The position numbers and the translations under genes were made by a program. A stretch of 64,000 bases of DNA, taken from Streptomyces sp. SAI-127 (GTDB lineage: Bacteria; Actinomycetota; Actinomycetes; Streptomycetales; Streptomycetaceae). Under the pieces are notes generated by a model. It saw only the letters and a program-made list of their open reading frames with translations, searched no databases and had not been told where the DNA came from. Shown piece by piece: positions 35,034 to 44,132 of this stretch; position 1 is the first letter of the stretch, and every line of letters starts with the position of its first letter. The stretch covers positions 4,898,001 through 4,962,000 of the forward strand of contig NZ_JARXYJ010000001.1 in the NCBI RefSeq assembly GCF_029894425.1, written 5' to 3'.

Positions 35034-35868
35034 GGGACCGGGCCGTCCACAGCTCCGGGAACACGTTCTTCTGCGCGCGCTTCTCCAGCCAGGCCACCCC
35101 GGCGGAGCCGCCCGTGCCGGCCTTGGCGCCCATCGCGCGCCGGGTGGCGACGAGATGGTCGTTGCGCCAGCGCCACACCAGCTCGGCGACATCGGTCAAC
35201 GCCTCACCCAGGCGGGCCAGTTCGTCGTTCTCGGGGCCGGAGTAGAGGGCCGTCCAGGCGGCCTCGACCTCCTCCGACGGCTCGTACCGGCGCGAGACGT
35301 CCCGGTCCAGGACAGCGGAAGGGATCGCGTGCCCGCGCCGCGCGAGCAGCCGCAGCACCTCGTCGTACAGGCTCGGCTCGTGCAGCGCCTTCTCCAGCTC
35401 GGCGTGGACCCGGGGCGCGCCCCGGTGCGGGACGAGCATGGACGCGGACTTGTCGCCGAGCAGGAACTCCATGCGGCGGTACATCGCCGACTGGAAGCCG
35501 GAGCCCTCGCCGAGCGCCGAGCGGTAGGAGTTGAACTGCGCGGGCGTCAGCTGGCCGAGCGGCTTCCAGGAGGCGTTCAGCGCCTCCAGCTCCCGTACGG
35601 AACGCTTCAGCGCGGCAACGGCCGTGGGCACGTCGTCGGAGCGCAGCGCACCCGCCGCGGTCTCCCACTCGTGCACGATGACGGTGAACCACAGCTCCAT
35701 GACCTGGGTCGTGACCAGGAAGACCATCTCTCCGGGATCGTCGGAGAGGGTGTGCTGGAGGTGGGTGAGCACGTCCGCCTTGACGTAGTCCTCGTACGGC
35801 GTCGTGCCTTGGAAGTCGAGATGCGGGGTCTCCGGCTCCTGCGCTTCATGAGCCTCATGGGACGACAT
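35026..35868 (-). CDS. kynA: tryptophan 2,3-dioxygenase
   Basis: Heme dioxygenase of 280 residues that opens the tryptophan indole ring to N-formylkynurenine. ATG at 35868 with AGGAGA upstream. Family blocks: VFLVTTQVMELWFTVIVHEWE, FNSYRSALGEGSGFQSAMYRRMEF (substrate Arg), and LVWRWRNDHLVATRRAMGAK with the proximal His, then GTGGSAGVAWLEK. At the distal heme position, where TDOs normally have His (H55 of the Xanthomonas enzyme), this protein has Thr54. First gene of the kyn group. A tryptophan-degradation role is well supported by context. Confidence 0.94.
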   Translation of the reverse strand: MSSHEAHEAQEPETPHLDFQGTTPYEDYVKADVLTHLQHTLSDDPGEMVFLVTTQVMELWFTVIVHEWETAAGALRSDDVPTAVAALKRSVRELEALNASWKPLGQLTPAQFNSYRSALGEGSGFQSAMYRRMEFLLGDKSASMLVPHRGAPRVHAELEKALHEPSLYDEVLRLLARRGHAIPSAVLDRDVSRRYEPSEEVEAAWTALYSGPENDELARLGEALTDVAELVWRWRNDHLVATRRAMGAKAGTGGSAGVAWLEKRAQKNVFPELWTARSHV

Positions 35869-35974
35869 CGCTGTCTCCTGTTGTGTACTCCGGGTAGCGG
35901 TCCGCCCTGCCGTTACCGACACGGGGCCCCGGTCCCCGCCGGGCATCTTCTTCCATGCTCCGTGGAAAAGGCAA

Positions 35975-36000
35975 GGCCCGCCTGGTCACACAGGCGGGCC
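35975..36000 (-). terminator. rho-independent-like terminator after DUF3151 gene
   Basis: GGCCCGCCTG (35975-35984) and CAGGCGGGCC (35991-36000) make a perfect 10-bp stem with a 6-base loop. On the minus strand the stem is followed by TTGCCTTTTCC, a T-rich tract. It lies 17 bp past the DUF3151 stop. Confidence 0.8.
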
Positions 36001-36017
36001 CGGAAAGCGGTGACGGA

Positions 36018-36431
36018 TCAGCCCAGCGTCTCGGCCGCCGTGAGCGAGGAGTCCTTCAGGAACTGCGAGCAGCGCTCGTACTCGGCCTGCTCACCGATGG
36101 CACCGGCGGCACGGGCGAGGCCGTGCAGGGCGCGCAGGAAGCCGCGGTTCGGCTCGTGCTCCCACGGGACCGGCCCATGGCCCTTCCAGCCGTTGCGGCG
36201 CAGCGAGTCCAGGCCGCGGTGGTAGCCCGTACGGGCATAGGCGTACGACTCCACGACGCTGCCCCGCTCGAACGCCTCGTCGGCCAGCTGGGCCCAGGCC
36301 AGCGAGGAGGTCGGGTACTTCGCGGCGACATCCGCGGGGGCGGTGCCGTTCGCCAGGAGCTCACGGGGCTCCGGGTCGTCGGGGAGGTGGGTCGGGGGCG
36401 GGCCCCCGAGAAGGTTCTCGTGAATCGACAT
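36018..36431 (-). CDS. DUF3151 family protein
   Basis: Actinobacterial protein of 137 residues of the DUF3151 family. The opening ENLLGGPPPTHLP, the central LAWAQLADEAFERGSVVESYAYARTGYHRGLDSLRRNGWKG and LRALHGLARAAGAIGE are family landmarks. It is all-helical and resembles TPR-like repeats. GGGAGA precedes the ATG. It follows the MFS gene by 66 bp and is closed by a strong hairpin. No biochemical role is known to me. Confidence 0.9.
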   Translation of the reverse strand: MSIHENLLGGPPPTHLPDDPEPRELLANGTAPADVAAKYPTSSLAWAQLADEAFERGSVVESYAYARTGYHRGLDSLRRNGWKGHGPVPWEHEPNRGFLRALHGLARAAGAIGEQAEYERCSQFLKDSSLTAAETLG

Positions 36432-36497
36432 GGGTCCAGTCTCCCTCGCGGAAGGCGGTGTTTCGTCTGCGGGTGCGTTCGGCTGGTCGCAGACGGC

Positions 36498-37967
36498 CTA
36501 CGACAGTCGCCCCCGTGTCCGCTCGCCCTCCAGCGGCGGCGACAGCACGGCCCCGTACGTGCGGCACTCCGGCCGACGACACCCCGCCGGAAGCGACCGT
36601 ACCGTCGCGAAGGCCACCACGGACCCCACCACCAGCACCCCCGCGCACACCGTCATCGCCCGCCCGAACGCATTGTCGAACGCCGTAGGCGATCGGTACG
36701 CCTCCTCCCCCATCCCCGTGACCAGTGGCAGCGCGGCCACCGCGATCAGCCCCGCCGCCCGGGCGGCCGCGTTGTTGATGCCGCTGGCCAGCCCGGCCCG
36801 CGAGGCGTCCACCGAGCCCAGCACGGTCGCCGTCAGCGGGGCGACCAGCGTGACCATGCCGGTGCCCAGGACCATCAGCGCGGGCAGGATGTCGGCCAGG
36901 TACGAGGCGTCCGGGCCGACCCGCAGCATCAGCAGCATCCCGGCGGCGCACAGCAGCGGGCCGACGGTGAGCGGGATGCGCGGCCCGATGCGGTCGGCCA
37001 GGGCGCCCGAGCGGGCGGAGAACAGCAGCATCAGGACGGTCGTCGGCAGCAGGGCCGTACCGGCCTGGAGAGCCGAGTAGCCCACCACCACCTGGAGCTG
37101 GACGGCGCCCAGGAAGAAGAACCCGCCGAAGGCCCCGTACACACACAGGGTCACCAGGTTGACCGCGGTGAACTGGCGGGACGCGAAGATCCCGAGCGGC
37201 ATCATCGGGTCGGGACGGCGTTTCTCGACGGCGACGAAGGCCACCCCGGCGGCCACGCCCGCGACCGCCGTGACAGCGACCAGCAGGGACCCGGAACGCG
37301 CCTCGATCAGCGCGTACGTCACCAGCGCGAGCGCCAGCGCGCCCAGGACCGCGCCGAGCACGTCGAAGCGCCCGTGGTCGCCGCGGCCGTCCGCGGACTC
37401 GGGAACATGCCGTACGGCGATCGGCGCGCACAGCAGGGCCAGCGGGACGTTGAGCAGGAACACCCAGCGCCAGCCCGGACCGTCCACCAGCCAGCCGCCC
37501 ACGAAGGGGCCGACGGCCGCCCCGACACCGCCGAACCCGGACCACAGGCCGACGGCCCGGCCCCGGTCGTCGGGGTGGAAGGAGGCCTGGATCAACGCCA
37601 GCGAACCCGGTGTGAGCAGGGCGCCGCCCACCCCCTGGAGGGCACGGGCGGCGACGAGGACGGGCGCGTTCGGAGCGAGGCCGCACAGCAGGGAGGCGGC
37701 CGCGAACCACACCACCCCGACGACGAAGACCTTGCGGCGGCCGTACCGGTCCCCGAGGGAGCCGCCGAGCAGGATGAGCCCGGCCAGCGTCAGCATGTAC
37801 GCGTTGACCGTCCACTGGAGGGCGGCGAGGTCGGCGTCCAGGTCGCGGCCGATGGCCGGCAGGGCGACGTTGACGACGGTCGAGTCCAGCAGCGCCATGC
37901 TGGAGCCGAGGACGGTGGTGAGCAGGATCCACTTGCCTTGCGGCGAGGCCAGCCGGACATCGGGCAT
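36498..37967 (-). CDS. MFS drug transporter, DHA2 (14-TM) type
   Basis: Transporter of 489 residues with about 14 helices. Motif A in the 2-3 loop is GGSLGDRYGRRKVFV. The opening TVLGSSMALLDSTVVNVALPAIGRDL is characteristic of the EmrB/QacA (DHA2) group with its acidic membrane residue, and LGGALLTPGSLALIQASFHPDDRGRAVGLW follows as motif C region. Start at 37967 with GGGGG upstream. Proton-driven efflux of hydrophobic compounds is the likely role. No regulator is adjacent. Confidence 0.92.
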   Translation of the reverse strand: MPDVRLASPQGKWILLTTVLGSSMALLDSTVVNVALPAIGRDLDADLAALQWTVNAYMLTLAGLILLGGSLGDRYGRRKVFVVGVVWFAAASLLCGLAPNAPVLVAARALQGVGGALLTPGSLALIQASFHPDDRGRAVGLWSGFGGVGAAVGPFVGGWLVDGPGWRWVFLLNVPLALLCAPIAVRHVPESADGRGDHGRFDVLGAVLGALALALVTYALIEARSGSLLVAVTAVAGVAAGVAFVAVEKRRPDPMMPLGIFASRQFTAVNLVTLCVYGAFGGFFFLGAVQLQVVVGYSALQAGTALLPTTVLMLLFSARSGALADRIGPRIPLTVGPLLCAAGMLLMLRVGPDASYLADILPALMVLGTGMVTLVAPLTATVLGSVDASRAGLASGINNAAARAAGLIAVAALPLVTGMGEEAYRSPTAFDNAFGRAMTVCAGVLVVGSVVAFATVRSLPAGCRRPECRTYGAVLSPPLEGERTRGRLS

Positions 37968-37984
37968 GCCCCCAGGTATACAGC

Positions 37985-38010
37985 GAGCCCGGTGCCGTAG
38001 CACCGGGCTC
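37985..38010 (-). terminator. fbaA terminator hairpin
   Basis: GAGCCCGGTG (37985-37994) and CACCGGGCTC (38001-38010) form a perfect 10-bp stem with a 6-base loop, 23 bp beyond the fbaA stop and just before the MFS start. No T-tract. Confidence 0.65.
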
Positions 38011-38033
38011 ACCGTAAACAGCCGCAACGGGCC

Positions 38034-39065
38034 TTACTTGATCTTCGTGCCCGCCGAGCGCAGGTTCTGCGTCGCCTCGACGACACGGGCGGCCATCGAA
38101 GCCTCGGCCAGCTTGCCCCAGGTGCGCGGGTCGTAGGTCTTCTTGGAGCCGACCTCGCCGTCGACCTTCAGGACGCCGTCGTAGTTGCGGAACATGTGGT
38201 CGGCGACCGGACGCGTGAAGGCGTACTGCGTGTCGGTGTCGATGTTCATCTTGACGACGCCGTTCTCCAGCGCGGTGCGGATCTCCTCCTCCGTGGAGCC
38301 GGAGCCGCCGTGGAAGACGAAGTCGAACGGCTGGGACCCGGCCGGCTTGCCGAACTTGGCGGCCACGCCGTCGTTCAGCTGCTTCAGCAGGTCGGGGCGG
38401 AGGACGACGTTGCCCGGCTTGTACACACCGTGGACGTTGCCGAAGGAGGCGGCCAGCAGGTAGCGCCCCTTCTCACCGAGCCCGAGGGCCTCGGCCGTAC
38501 GGATCGCGTCGTCGACGGTCGTGTACAGGGAGTCGTTGATCTCGTGCGAGACACCGTCCTCCTCGCCGCCGGTCGGGGTGATCTCGACCTCGAGGATGAT
38601 CCTGGCGGCGCGGGCGCGCTCCAGGAGCTCCTGGGCGATGGAGAGGTTGTCGGCGAGGGTCTCCGCCGAGCCGTCCCACATGTGCGACTGGAACAGCGGG
38701 TTGCCGCCGGCCTTCACGCGCTCCTCGGACACGGCGAGCAGCGGGCGTACGTACCCGTCGAGCTTGTCCTTGGGGCAGTGGTCGGTGTGCAGCGCGACGG
38801 TGACCGGGTACTTCTCGGCGACGATGTGCGCGAACTCCGCGAGGGCCACGGAACCCGTGACCATCTCCTTGCTGTACTGGCCGCCCAGGAACTCGGCACC
38901 ACCGGTCGAGATCTGGATGATGCCGTCGCTCTCGGCCTCCGCGAAGCCGCGCAGCGCAGCGTGCAGGGTCTGGGTCGAGGTCACGTTGATGGCCGGGTAG
39001 GCGAACTTGCCCGCCTTCGCCCGGTCGAGCATTTCGTTGTAGACCTCAGGGGTTGCGATGGGCAT
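38034..39065 (-). CDS. fbaA: class II fructose-bisphosphate aldolase
   Basis: Zinc aldolase of 343 residues. It interconverts fructose 1,6-bisphosphate with dihydroxyacetone phosphate and glyceraldehyde 3-phosphate in glycolysis/gluconeogenesis. Motifs: FAYPAINVTSTQTLHAALRGF, TVALHTDHCPKDKLD (metal His and catalytic Asp), ILEVEITPTGGEEDGV, YLLAASFGNVHGVYKPG, DFVFHGGSGSTEEEI and VKMNIDTDTQYAFTRPV. AAGGAG lies seven bases before the ATG. Followed by a clear hairpin, so it is likely monocistronic or the end of a pyrE-linked set (128 bp gap). Confidence 0.97.
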   Translation of the reverse strand: MPIATPEVYNEMLDRAKAGKFAYPAINVTSTQTLHAALRGFAEAESDGIIQISTGGAEFLGGQYSKEMVTGSVALAEFAHIVAEKYPVTVALHTDHCPKDKLDGYVRPLLAVSEERVKAGGNPLFQSHMWDGSAETLADNLSIAQELLERARAARIILEVEITPTGGEEDGVSHEINDSLYTTVDDAIRTAEALGLGEKGRYLLAASFGNVHGVYKPGNVVLRPDLLKQLNDGVAAKFGKPAGSQPFDFVFHGGSGSTEEEIRTALENGVVKMNIDTDTQYAFTRPVADHMFRNYDGVLKVDGEVGSKKTYDPRTWGKLAEASMAARVVEATQNLRSAGTKIK

Positions 39066-39193
39066 CTGTCCGCTCCTTGTATCTGCGGGTTGGCGTACTG
39101 CGTGCTTACGGCCCTGACCTAGACCTTGTGTGGGGGTTCGACGTCATCGTCGGCCTCATCTTTCCAGACTTGGCCGGATGGTCCATCCCGCGG

Positions 39194-39766
39194 TCAGTCC
39201 AGGCCCAGCTCGTCCTTCGAGTACGCGAAGCGGTACGGCACTCCCGCGCCCTGCTCGATCTTCTCGGCGGCGCCGGTGGCCCGGTCGACGATCGTGGCGA
39301 CGGCGACGACCTCGGCGCCCGCCTCGCGCACCGCCTCGACCGCGGCGAGCGGGGAGCCGCCGGTGGTGGAGGTGTCCTCGACGACCAGCACCCGGCGGCC
39401 CGCGATCTCCGGGCCCTCGACCCGGCGCTGCAGGCCGTGCGCCTTGGCGGCCTTGCGGACGACGAAGGCGTCCAGGCGCCTGCCGCGCGCGGCGGCCGCG
39501 TGCAGCATGGCGCCGGCGACCGGGTCGGCGCCCATGGTCAGTCCGCCCACCGCGTCGAACTCCAGGTCCGCGGTCAGGTCCAGGAGCACCTGTCCGACCA
39601 GCGGCGCCGCCTCACCGTCGAGGGTGACGCGGCGCAGGTCGACGTAGTAGTCGGCCTCCAGACCCGACGACAGGGTCACCTTGCCGTGCACCACGGCCTT
39701 GTCCTTGATCTGCTGCAGCAGCTCGCCGCGTGTGCCTGGCGGCATTACTTCGTTGACGTCCGTCAT
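39194..39766 (-). CDS. pyrE: orotate phosphoribosyltransferase
   Basis: PyrE of 190 residues. It makes orotidine 5'-phosphate from orotate and PRPP in pyrimidine synthesis. Seen: GKVTLSSGLEADYYVDLRRVTLD, GLTMGADPVAGAML, FVVRKAAKAHGLQRRVEG (catalytic Lys loop) and the PRPP motif RRVLVVEDTSTTGGSPLAAV. The aldose epimerase-like gene ends upstream with a 10-bp spacing on the same strand, so the two are likely co-transcribed. No other pyr genes are nearby. Confidence 0.97.
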   Translation of the reverse strand: MTDVNEVMPPGTRGELLQQIKDKAVVHGKVTLSSGLEADYYVDLRRVTLDGEAAPLVGQVLLDLTADLEFDAVGGLTMGADPVAGAMLHAAAARGRRLDAFVVRKAAKAHGLQRRVEGPEIAGRRVLVVEDTSTTGGSPLAAVEAVREAGAEVVAVATIVDRATGAAEKIEQGAGVPYRFAYSKDELGLD

Positions 39767-39776
39767 GCCTGTCAGC

Positions 39777-40568
39777 TTAGATGCGGCGCCAGGTCCACGT
39801 GGTCGTGGCTTCCAGCGGCTCCAGCGGCGTGACCAGGCGCGGCAGGGTGTTCAGGCCGTTGGGCGGCCCGGTCTGCGGCTCCACGCAGACGGCGGCCTCC
39901 TGCTCGTCGTACACCACGACCCATTCCTCGCGGCTGGCGACCTTCAGCTCCAGCTGCCCGGGCCAGGTGAGCGTGACGTCGACGCCGCCGGGCATGCCGA
40001 AGCAGTCGTCCCAGGGGCTCGGCTTCGGCTCGACGCGGTTGCCGGTGGGCAGGTGGTCGTCGCCGCGCTCCTCCTGCCAGGCGGCGGTGAAGTCGAGCCG
40101 GACCGGCTCGCCGCCTTCGAGGGTGCGGTTGAACCAGGGGTGCCAGCCGATCTGGGCCGGGAAGGAGGAGTCGTACGTCTCCACGGACATCGTGAGCGTC
40201 AGGGCGTCCGGGGTGAGCGCCGCGATCTGGGTGACGCGGCCCGCGTAGGGCCAGGGCTTGACGAGGTCGTACGTGAGGACGGCCTCGTCGGTGGACGCGC
40301 GGGCGATGCTCCACGCGCCGTCGCGGGCCGTGCCGTGGATGGCGTGCGGGGGAGAGTTGAGCGGCATCTGGTGGACGTCGGCGCCGTCACGGAACCGTCC
40401 GTCCCGGATGCGGCCGCACCAGGGGACCATGGGGAAGCAGCCGAAGCGCTCTCCCTGCCGCAGCAGTTCGACGCCTCCGACCCGAAGTCCCCCGACCCGT
40501 CCACCGTTTCCCGGCTGCAAGGTCACTTCCGCGTCGCCCGCGGTCAGTGTGATGTCTTCTTGGCTCAC
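39777..40568 (-). CDS. aldose 1-epimerase-like protein
   Basis: Galactose-mutarotase-like protein of 263 residues. Features: NGGRVGGLRVGGVELLRQG, GCFPMVPWCGRIRDGRF (family: PxxGR), PLNSPPHAIHGTARDGAW with the catalytic-type HG pair, PAQIGWHPWFNRTLEGGEPV, and a C-terminal WVVVYDEQEAAVCVEPQTGPPNGLN. It probably interconverts sugar anomers or acts on a hexose phosphate. GTG start. Co-directional with pyrE and the CoxG-like gene with short gaps, forming a possible three-gene unit. Confidence 0.88.
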   Translation of the reverse strand: MSQEDITLTAGDAEVTLQPGNGGRVGGLRVGGVELLRQGERFGCFPMVPWCGRIRDGRFRDGADVHQMPLNSPPHAIHGTARDGAWSIARASTDEAVLTYDLVKPWPYAGRVTQIAALTPDALTLTMSVETYDSSFPAQIGWHPWFNRTLEGGEPVRLDFTAAWQEERGDDHLPTGNRVEPKPSPWDDCFGMPGGVDVTLTWPGQLELKVASREEWVVVYDEQEAAVCVEPQTGPPNGLNTLPRLVTPLEPLEATTTWTWRRI

Positions 40569-40581
40569 GGGACGACACTAC

Positions 40582-41355
40582 TCAACGGCGTTTTCTCAGT
40601 ACCCGGGTGACCACGATCGCCGATGCCAGGACCACTGCCGCCGCCGGGGCCGCCCAGCGGAGGGCCGCTCCCGAGGCCACGGTCTGGGGGGCCGGGACGG
40701 GGGCGTAGCGGCCCCTCGGCGGCGCGTGGTCGACCTCCTCCGCGCTGCGGCCGATCATCGTGCGACGGGCGTGGGCCGCTTCGGCCGGGGGGTTGGCGGG
40801 TTCCGTGAAGTCGTCGGCCGGGGGTGCCGGGGGCTCCACGGGCTCGGGAGTCTCCACGGCCTCCGGTGTCTCCGGATCCTCCTCCGATTGCTCGGGCGTC
40901 TCCTCCGATTGGTCGGGCTTCTCCTCAGTCTGCTCTTCCGTCTCGCCCAGGGCCTCCGCGAAACGGTTCAGCAGCCGTACGACCGCGGAGCCCACCGCGT
41001 CCTGCGGGAGTTCCGTGACGCGGCCGTCCGCTGTGGCCGTGCCGTCGAAGGTCAGGGTCGTGCCACCCTCCGTGTCGCGCAGGCGGAGGGTGAGGGCGAG
41101 GGTGACCGAGCCGGTGCCGCGGGTCTCGGTGGCGTCGCCCTCGACGGCGTAGGAGCCGTCGTCACGGCCGGTGACGCGTACCGAGCCGCGGTAGGTGACG
41201 GAGTGGCTGCCGACCCGCACCTTCAGGCGCCCGGCGACGGGATCCGCGCCGGCGTCCTGCTGGAGCCCGGGAACCGCCCGGGCGACCCTGACGGGATCCC
41301 CCAGGGCCTCCCTCAGCCGCTCGACCGTAACCGGAACGAACACCTCATGCTCCAT
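40582..41355 (-). CDS. CoxG-like SRPBCC protein with C-terminal anchor
   Basis: Protein of 257 residues. The first 150 residues form an SRPBCC (START-like) lipid-binding fold of the CO-dehydrogenase subunit G type: HEVFVPVTVERLREALGDPVRVARAVPGL opens it, and TTLTFDGTATADGRVTELPQDAVG is typical. A repetitive acidic linker follows (SEETPEQSEEDPETPEAVETPEP), then a late membrane helix (AAPAAAVVLASAIVVTRVL) and a KRR end. No CO dehydrogenase genes are near, so it is likely a lipid- or cofactor-handling protein of unknown job. Confidence 0.8.
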   Translation of the reverse strand: MEHEVFVPVTVERLREALGDPVRVARAVPGLQQDAGADPVAGRLKVRVGSHSVTYRGSVRVTGRDDGSYAVEGDATETRGTGSVTLALTLRLRDTEGGTTLTFDGTATADGRVTELPQDAVGSAVVRLLNRFAEALGETEEQTEEKPDQSEETPEQSEEDPETPEAVETPEPVEPPAPPADDFTEPANPPAEAAHARRTMIGRSAEEVDHAPPRGRYAPVPAPQTVASGAALRWAAPAAAVVLASAIVVTRVLRKRR

Positions 41356-41425
41356 GGTTGCCGAGCCTACCCAGGGGGGACGGTCATGCGCCCCCGTTGG
41401 TGGAAAGTGACCGTGCCCTTCGGTC

Positions 41426-43066
41426 TCAGTAGCGCGGATGCACCAACGTCGACGCCGGCAGCCCTGCGATCCGGGTCGCCTCCGCCGCCCTCCGCGCCGC
41501 CCCCAGGGACTCCCGCGTCAGGGTCACCGGCCGCGGCCCCCGGGCGGCCAGGCCCAGTGCCGGGCGTGCTCTCTCCGAGGCGAGCACGAAGCCCCAGTCG
41601 CGCGGTGCGCGGGAGGCGCGGGCCGTGCGGTCGGGGCCCGCGGCGAAGCCGGAGTCGCGGCCGCCGACGCGGTAGGGGGTGGTGTGCAGACCCGCCGCAC
41701 GCATCGTCGACTCCACCGTCCAGAAGACCCGGGGGCGGGAGGAGACCGGTCCCGCGTGCACGACGAGACGGCCCTCGGGGGCCAGGACGCGGCGGACCAG
41801 GCCGTAGAACTCCTCCGCGTACAGCTTGGTGCTGGCGGTGATGCCGGGGTCGGGCAGATCGGCGATCACCACGTCGTACGACGGCACGGGCGCCGCCGTC
41901 CGCAGCCGGCGGAACGCGTCCGCGGTGGTCACCCGCACGCGCGCGTCGCCGTACACATGGCCGTTGAGCCGGGACAGCGCCGGGTCGCGGCGGGCCAGGT
42001 CCACCACCGCGGGGTCGATCTCGACGATGTCGGCCCGCCGTACGTCCGGGTACCTCAGCACCTCGCGGGCGGCGAGGCCGTCGCCGCCGCCGAGGATGAG
42101 CACGCGCGCGTGTGGACCGTCCATCGCGGGGGCGACGAGGGCCTCGTGGTAGCGGTGCTCGTCACGACCGCTGACCCTCAGGCGGCCGTCGAGGTAGAGG
42201 TCGAGGGGGCGGCCGTCGGTGCCACCGGTGAGGACGACCTCCTGGATGCCGGTCTGGAGGGCGACGCGCACGTCCGTGCCGTAGACCGCCTCGCGCGCGG
42301 CCCGCTCGAAGTCGTCGACGAGGACGGCGGCGGTGGCGAGGACGCCGAGCACGGCGAGGTTGGCGGCCAGCAGCAGCCAGCGGGCCCGGCGGGTCAGGTC
42401 GCGGCGGAACAGGCCGAGGACCAGGGCGCCGCCCGCGACCGCGTTGACCGCGCCGGTGAGCATCGCGCCGGTCAACTGGCCCAGCAGCGGCAGCAGGAGG
42501 AAGGGGAAGGCCAGGCCGCCGACCAGCGCGCCGACGTAGTCCGCTGCGAACAGGTCGGCCACCGCGCCGCCCGCGTCCTGGCGGCGGATGCGCTGGATCA
42601 GCTCCATCAGCAAGGGGACTTCGGCGCCGATGAGCAGACCGATGGCGAGGGAGAAGGCGACCAGGAGCCAGCGCGGACCGCTCGCCCACAGTCCGCCCCA
42701 GTCGCCGGTCCACGCGAAGACGGCGTACAGCGCCATCGCGCTGCACCCGCCGACCAGCGCGAGCAGCGCCTCGATCGCGCCGAAGGCGGCCGCCGCGTGC
42801 CAGCGCAGCCGCTTGGCGACGAGCGAGCCGATGCCCATCGCGAAGACCATGACGGACAGCACCACGGAGGCCTGGGTGACCGAGTCGCCGATCAAGTACG
42901 AGGCGAGAGCGACCAGTTCGAGCTCGTACACCAGTCCGCAGGCCGCGCAGACGAAGACACAGGCGAGGACGAGGAAGCGGCCCGTGCCGGGGCGGACGGG
43001 CAGCCGCGCAGGCCCGGCCCAGGGCGGCGGAGCGCCGGGCGGGGCGGGGGCGTGCGGCTCGATCAC
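41426..43066 (-). CDS. membrane-bound spermidine synthase-like protein
   Basis: About 546 residues. Seven or so membrane helices (about residues 25-235) start with [34 protein letters not shown] cytoplasmic methyltransferase-fold domain of the SpeE type follows: [70 protein letters not shown], and [13 protein letters not shown]. It probably transfers an aminopropyl or similar group from decarboxylated SAM; the acceptor may not be putrescine. GTG at 43066 is chosen; a TTG at 43183 overlapping the DUF2617 stop would add 39 residues that look non-family. Confidence 0.85.
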   Translation of the reverse strand: MIEPHAPAPPGAPPPWAGPARLPVRPGTGRFLVLACVFVCAACGLVYELELVALASYLIGDSVTQASVVLSVMVFAMGIGSLVAKRLRWHAAAAFGAIEALLALVGGCSAMALYAVFAWTGDWGGLWASGPRWLLVAFSLAIGLLIGAEVPLLMELIQRIRRQDAGGAVADLFAADYVGALVGGLAFPFLLLPLLGQLTGAMLTGAVNAVAGGALVLGLFRRDLTRRARWLLLAANLAVLGVLATAAVLVDDFERAAREAVYGTDVRVALQTGIQEVVLTGGTDGRPLDLYLDGRLRVSGRDEHRYHEALVAPAMDGPHARVLILGGGDGLAAREVLRYPDVRRADIVEIDPAVVDLARRDPALSRLNGHVYGDARVRVTTADAFRRLRTAAPVPSYDVVIADLPDPGITASTKLYAEEFYGLVRRVLAPEGRLVVHAGPVSSRPRVFWTVESTMRAAGLHTTPYRVGGRDSGFAAGPDRTARASRAPRDWGFVLASERARPALGLAARGPRPVTLTRESLGAARRAAEATRIAGLPASTLVHPRY

Positions 43067-43179
43067 GTTGCGACGGTACGTCACGGATGCGGCACGCTTC
43101 GTCACCCACACGTGTGGAACTGAGGAGCAACCGGGGAACACGGGTTTGGAGCAGCCGGGGGAAGGCGGGTTTGCGTGGC

Positions 43180-43704
43180 TCAACCCGATGTCCCGACCGG
43201 GACCCGGACACCGACCCGCGTCCGCGTGGCCACCAACTGCCCGTCCTGCGGATACGCGTGCCAGGTCCGCCAGTGCACCTGCCCGTCGTACTGCTGGGCG
43301 AGCAGCGCCGTGAACGCGAGCGGGCTACCCGGGAAAACCCCCGCCAGCCCGTTCGGATGGTCGGACACCAGCGCCAGCAACTCCTGTGCGCGTCCCGAGA
43401 ACTGACCCGGTGACAGCGCCTCGACGCGTGCGGCGAACTCGTACTCCCAGTCCCCCACCCGCTTGGCCACGCCCAGCGGCAGCGGCGTACTGCTGCCTGC
43501 GATGCACGCGACCGTCTCCGAACACATGCCCCGATCCTCCTCCAGGAGCACTTGGTGGGACGCGCCGAGGAGTCTCAACTGAAGCTTCGCCCCGCCGATT
43601 TCGAGGTCGAGCGTGGCCAGGGCGGGCAGCGGCTCGCGCCCCAGGGCCCAGGCGAGGTCGGCCGCGCGCGTGTCGGTGTACGAGGTGTTCAGGGTCGTGA
43701 GCAT
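43180..43704 (-). CDS. DUF2617 family protein
   Basis: Actinobacterial protein of 174 residues matching DUF2617: [55 protein letters not shown] and [23 protein letters not shown] before the ATG. It precedes the spermidine synthase-like gene on the same strand, and I recall the two as a conserved pair, so a shared process is plausible. No catalytic motif is visible. Function unknown. Confidence 0.85.
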   Translation of the reverse strand: MLTTLNTSYTDTRAADLAWALGREPLPALATLDLEIGGAKLQLRLLGASHQVLLEEDRGMCSETVACIAGSSTPLPLGVAKRVGDWEYEFAARVEALSPGQFSGRAQELLALVSDHPNGLAGVFPGSPLAFTALLAQQYDGQVHWRTWHAYPQDGQLVATRTRVGVRVPVGTSG

Positions 43705-43995
43705 GGGTCGGCTCCGCTAGCACGCAAAGAAAGGGTGGTGTGGGGTTCCGGCACACCCGGGCGACTGTGGGGGGATCGGCCCGGTCAGCGCAGTCGGGAG
43801 GTCAGGACGGGTCCGTAGGACGTCCGAGGGGGCTGCGTTGGTGATTTAGAGGGAATCATGAACGGTGGCGCCACCACAGCGTTTTTACCCAACTTCGTGG
43901 CGTTTCCATCCCTCCGTGGGCTCCCCAGCTCATCTGTTCAACTACGGCGTGCGCCACGGCGGCCAGAGCGTGCGCCGGAGCACCGGAGTGAAAAA

Positions 43996-44042
43996 GCGAC
44001 AAGCGGGGGCGCGCGTCAACGCGACAAGCGGGGGTGCGCGTC
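43996..44042. repeat. two tandem copies of a 25-bp unit in a gene-poor gap
   Basis: GCGACAAGCGGGGGCGCGCG at 43996 recurs at 44021 with one difference (C to T); the repeated part is 22 bp with a 25-bp period. It lies in the 428-bp gap 43705-44132 between DUF2617 and the Gly/Cys-rich gene. Apart from a 12-bp palindrome GGTGGCGCCACC (43864-43875) followed by a short T-run, I see nothing coding there. Rightward frames in the gap are Pro/Arg-rich and unlike any family. Confidence 0.5.
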
Positions 44043-44132
44043 CCGACCCAGGTCCGGACCCACACCCCCGCGTTCCCCCGCTCCCCCGTCTCCGGATGCG
44101 GTTCCCCCCTGCCGGAGCTCAGCTGCCCCGTG

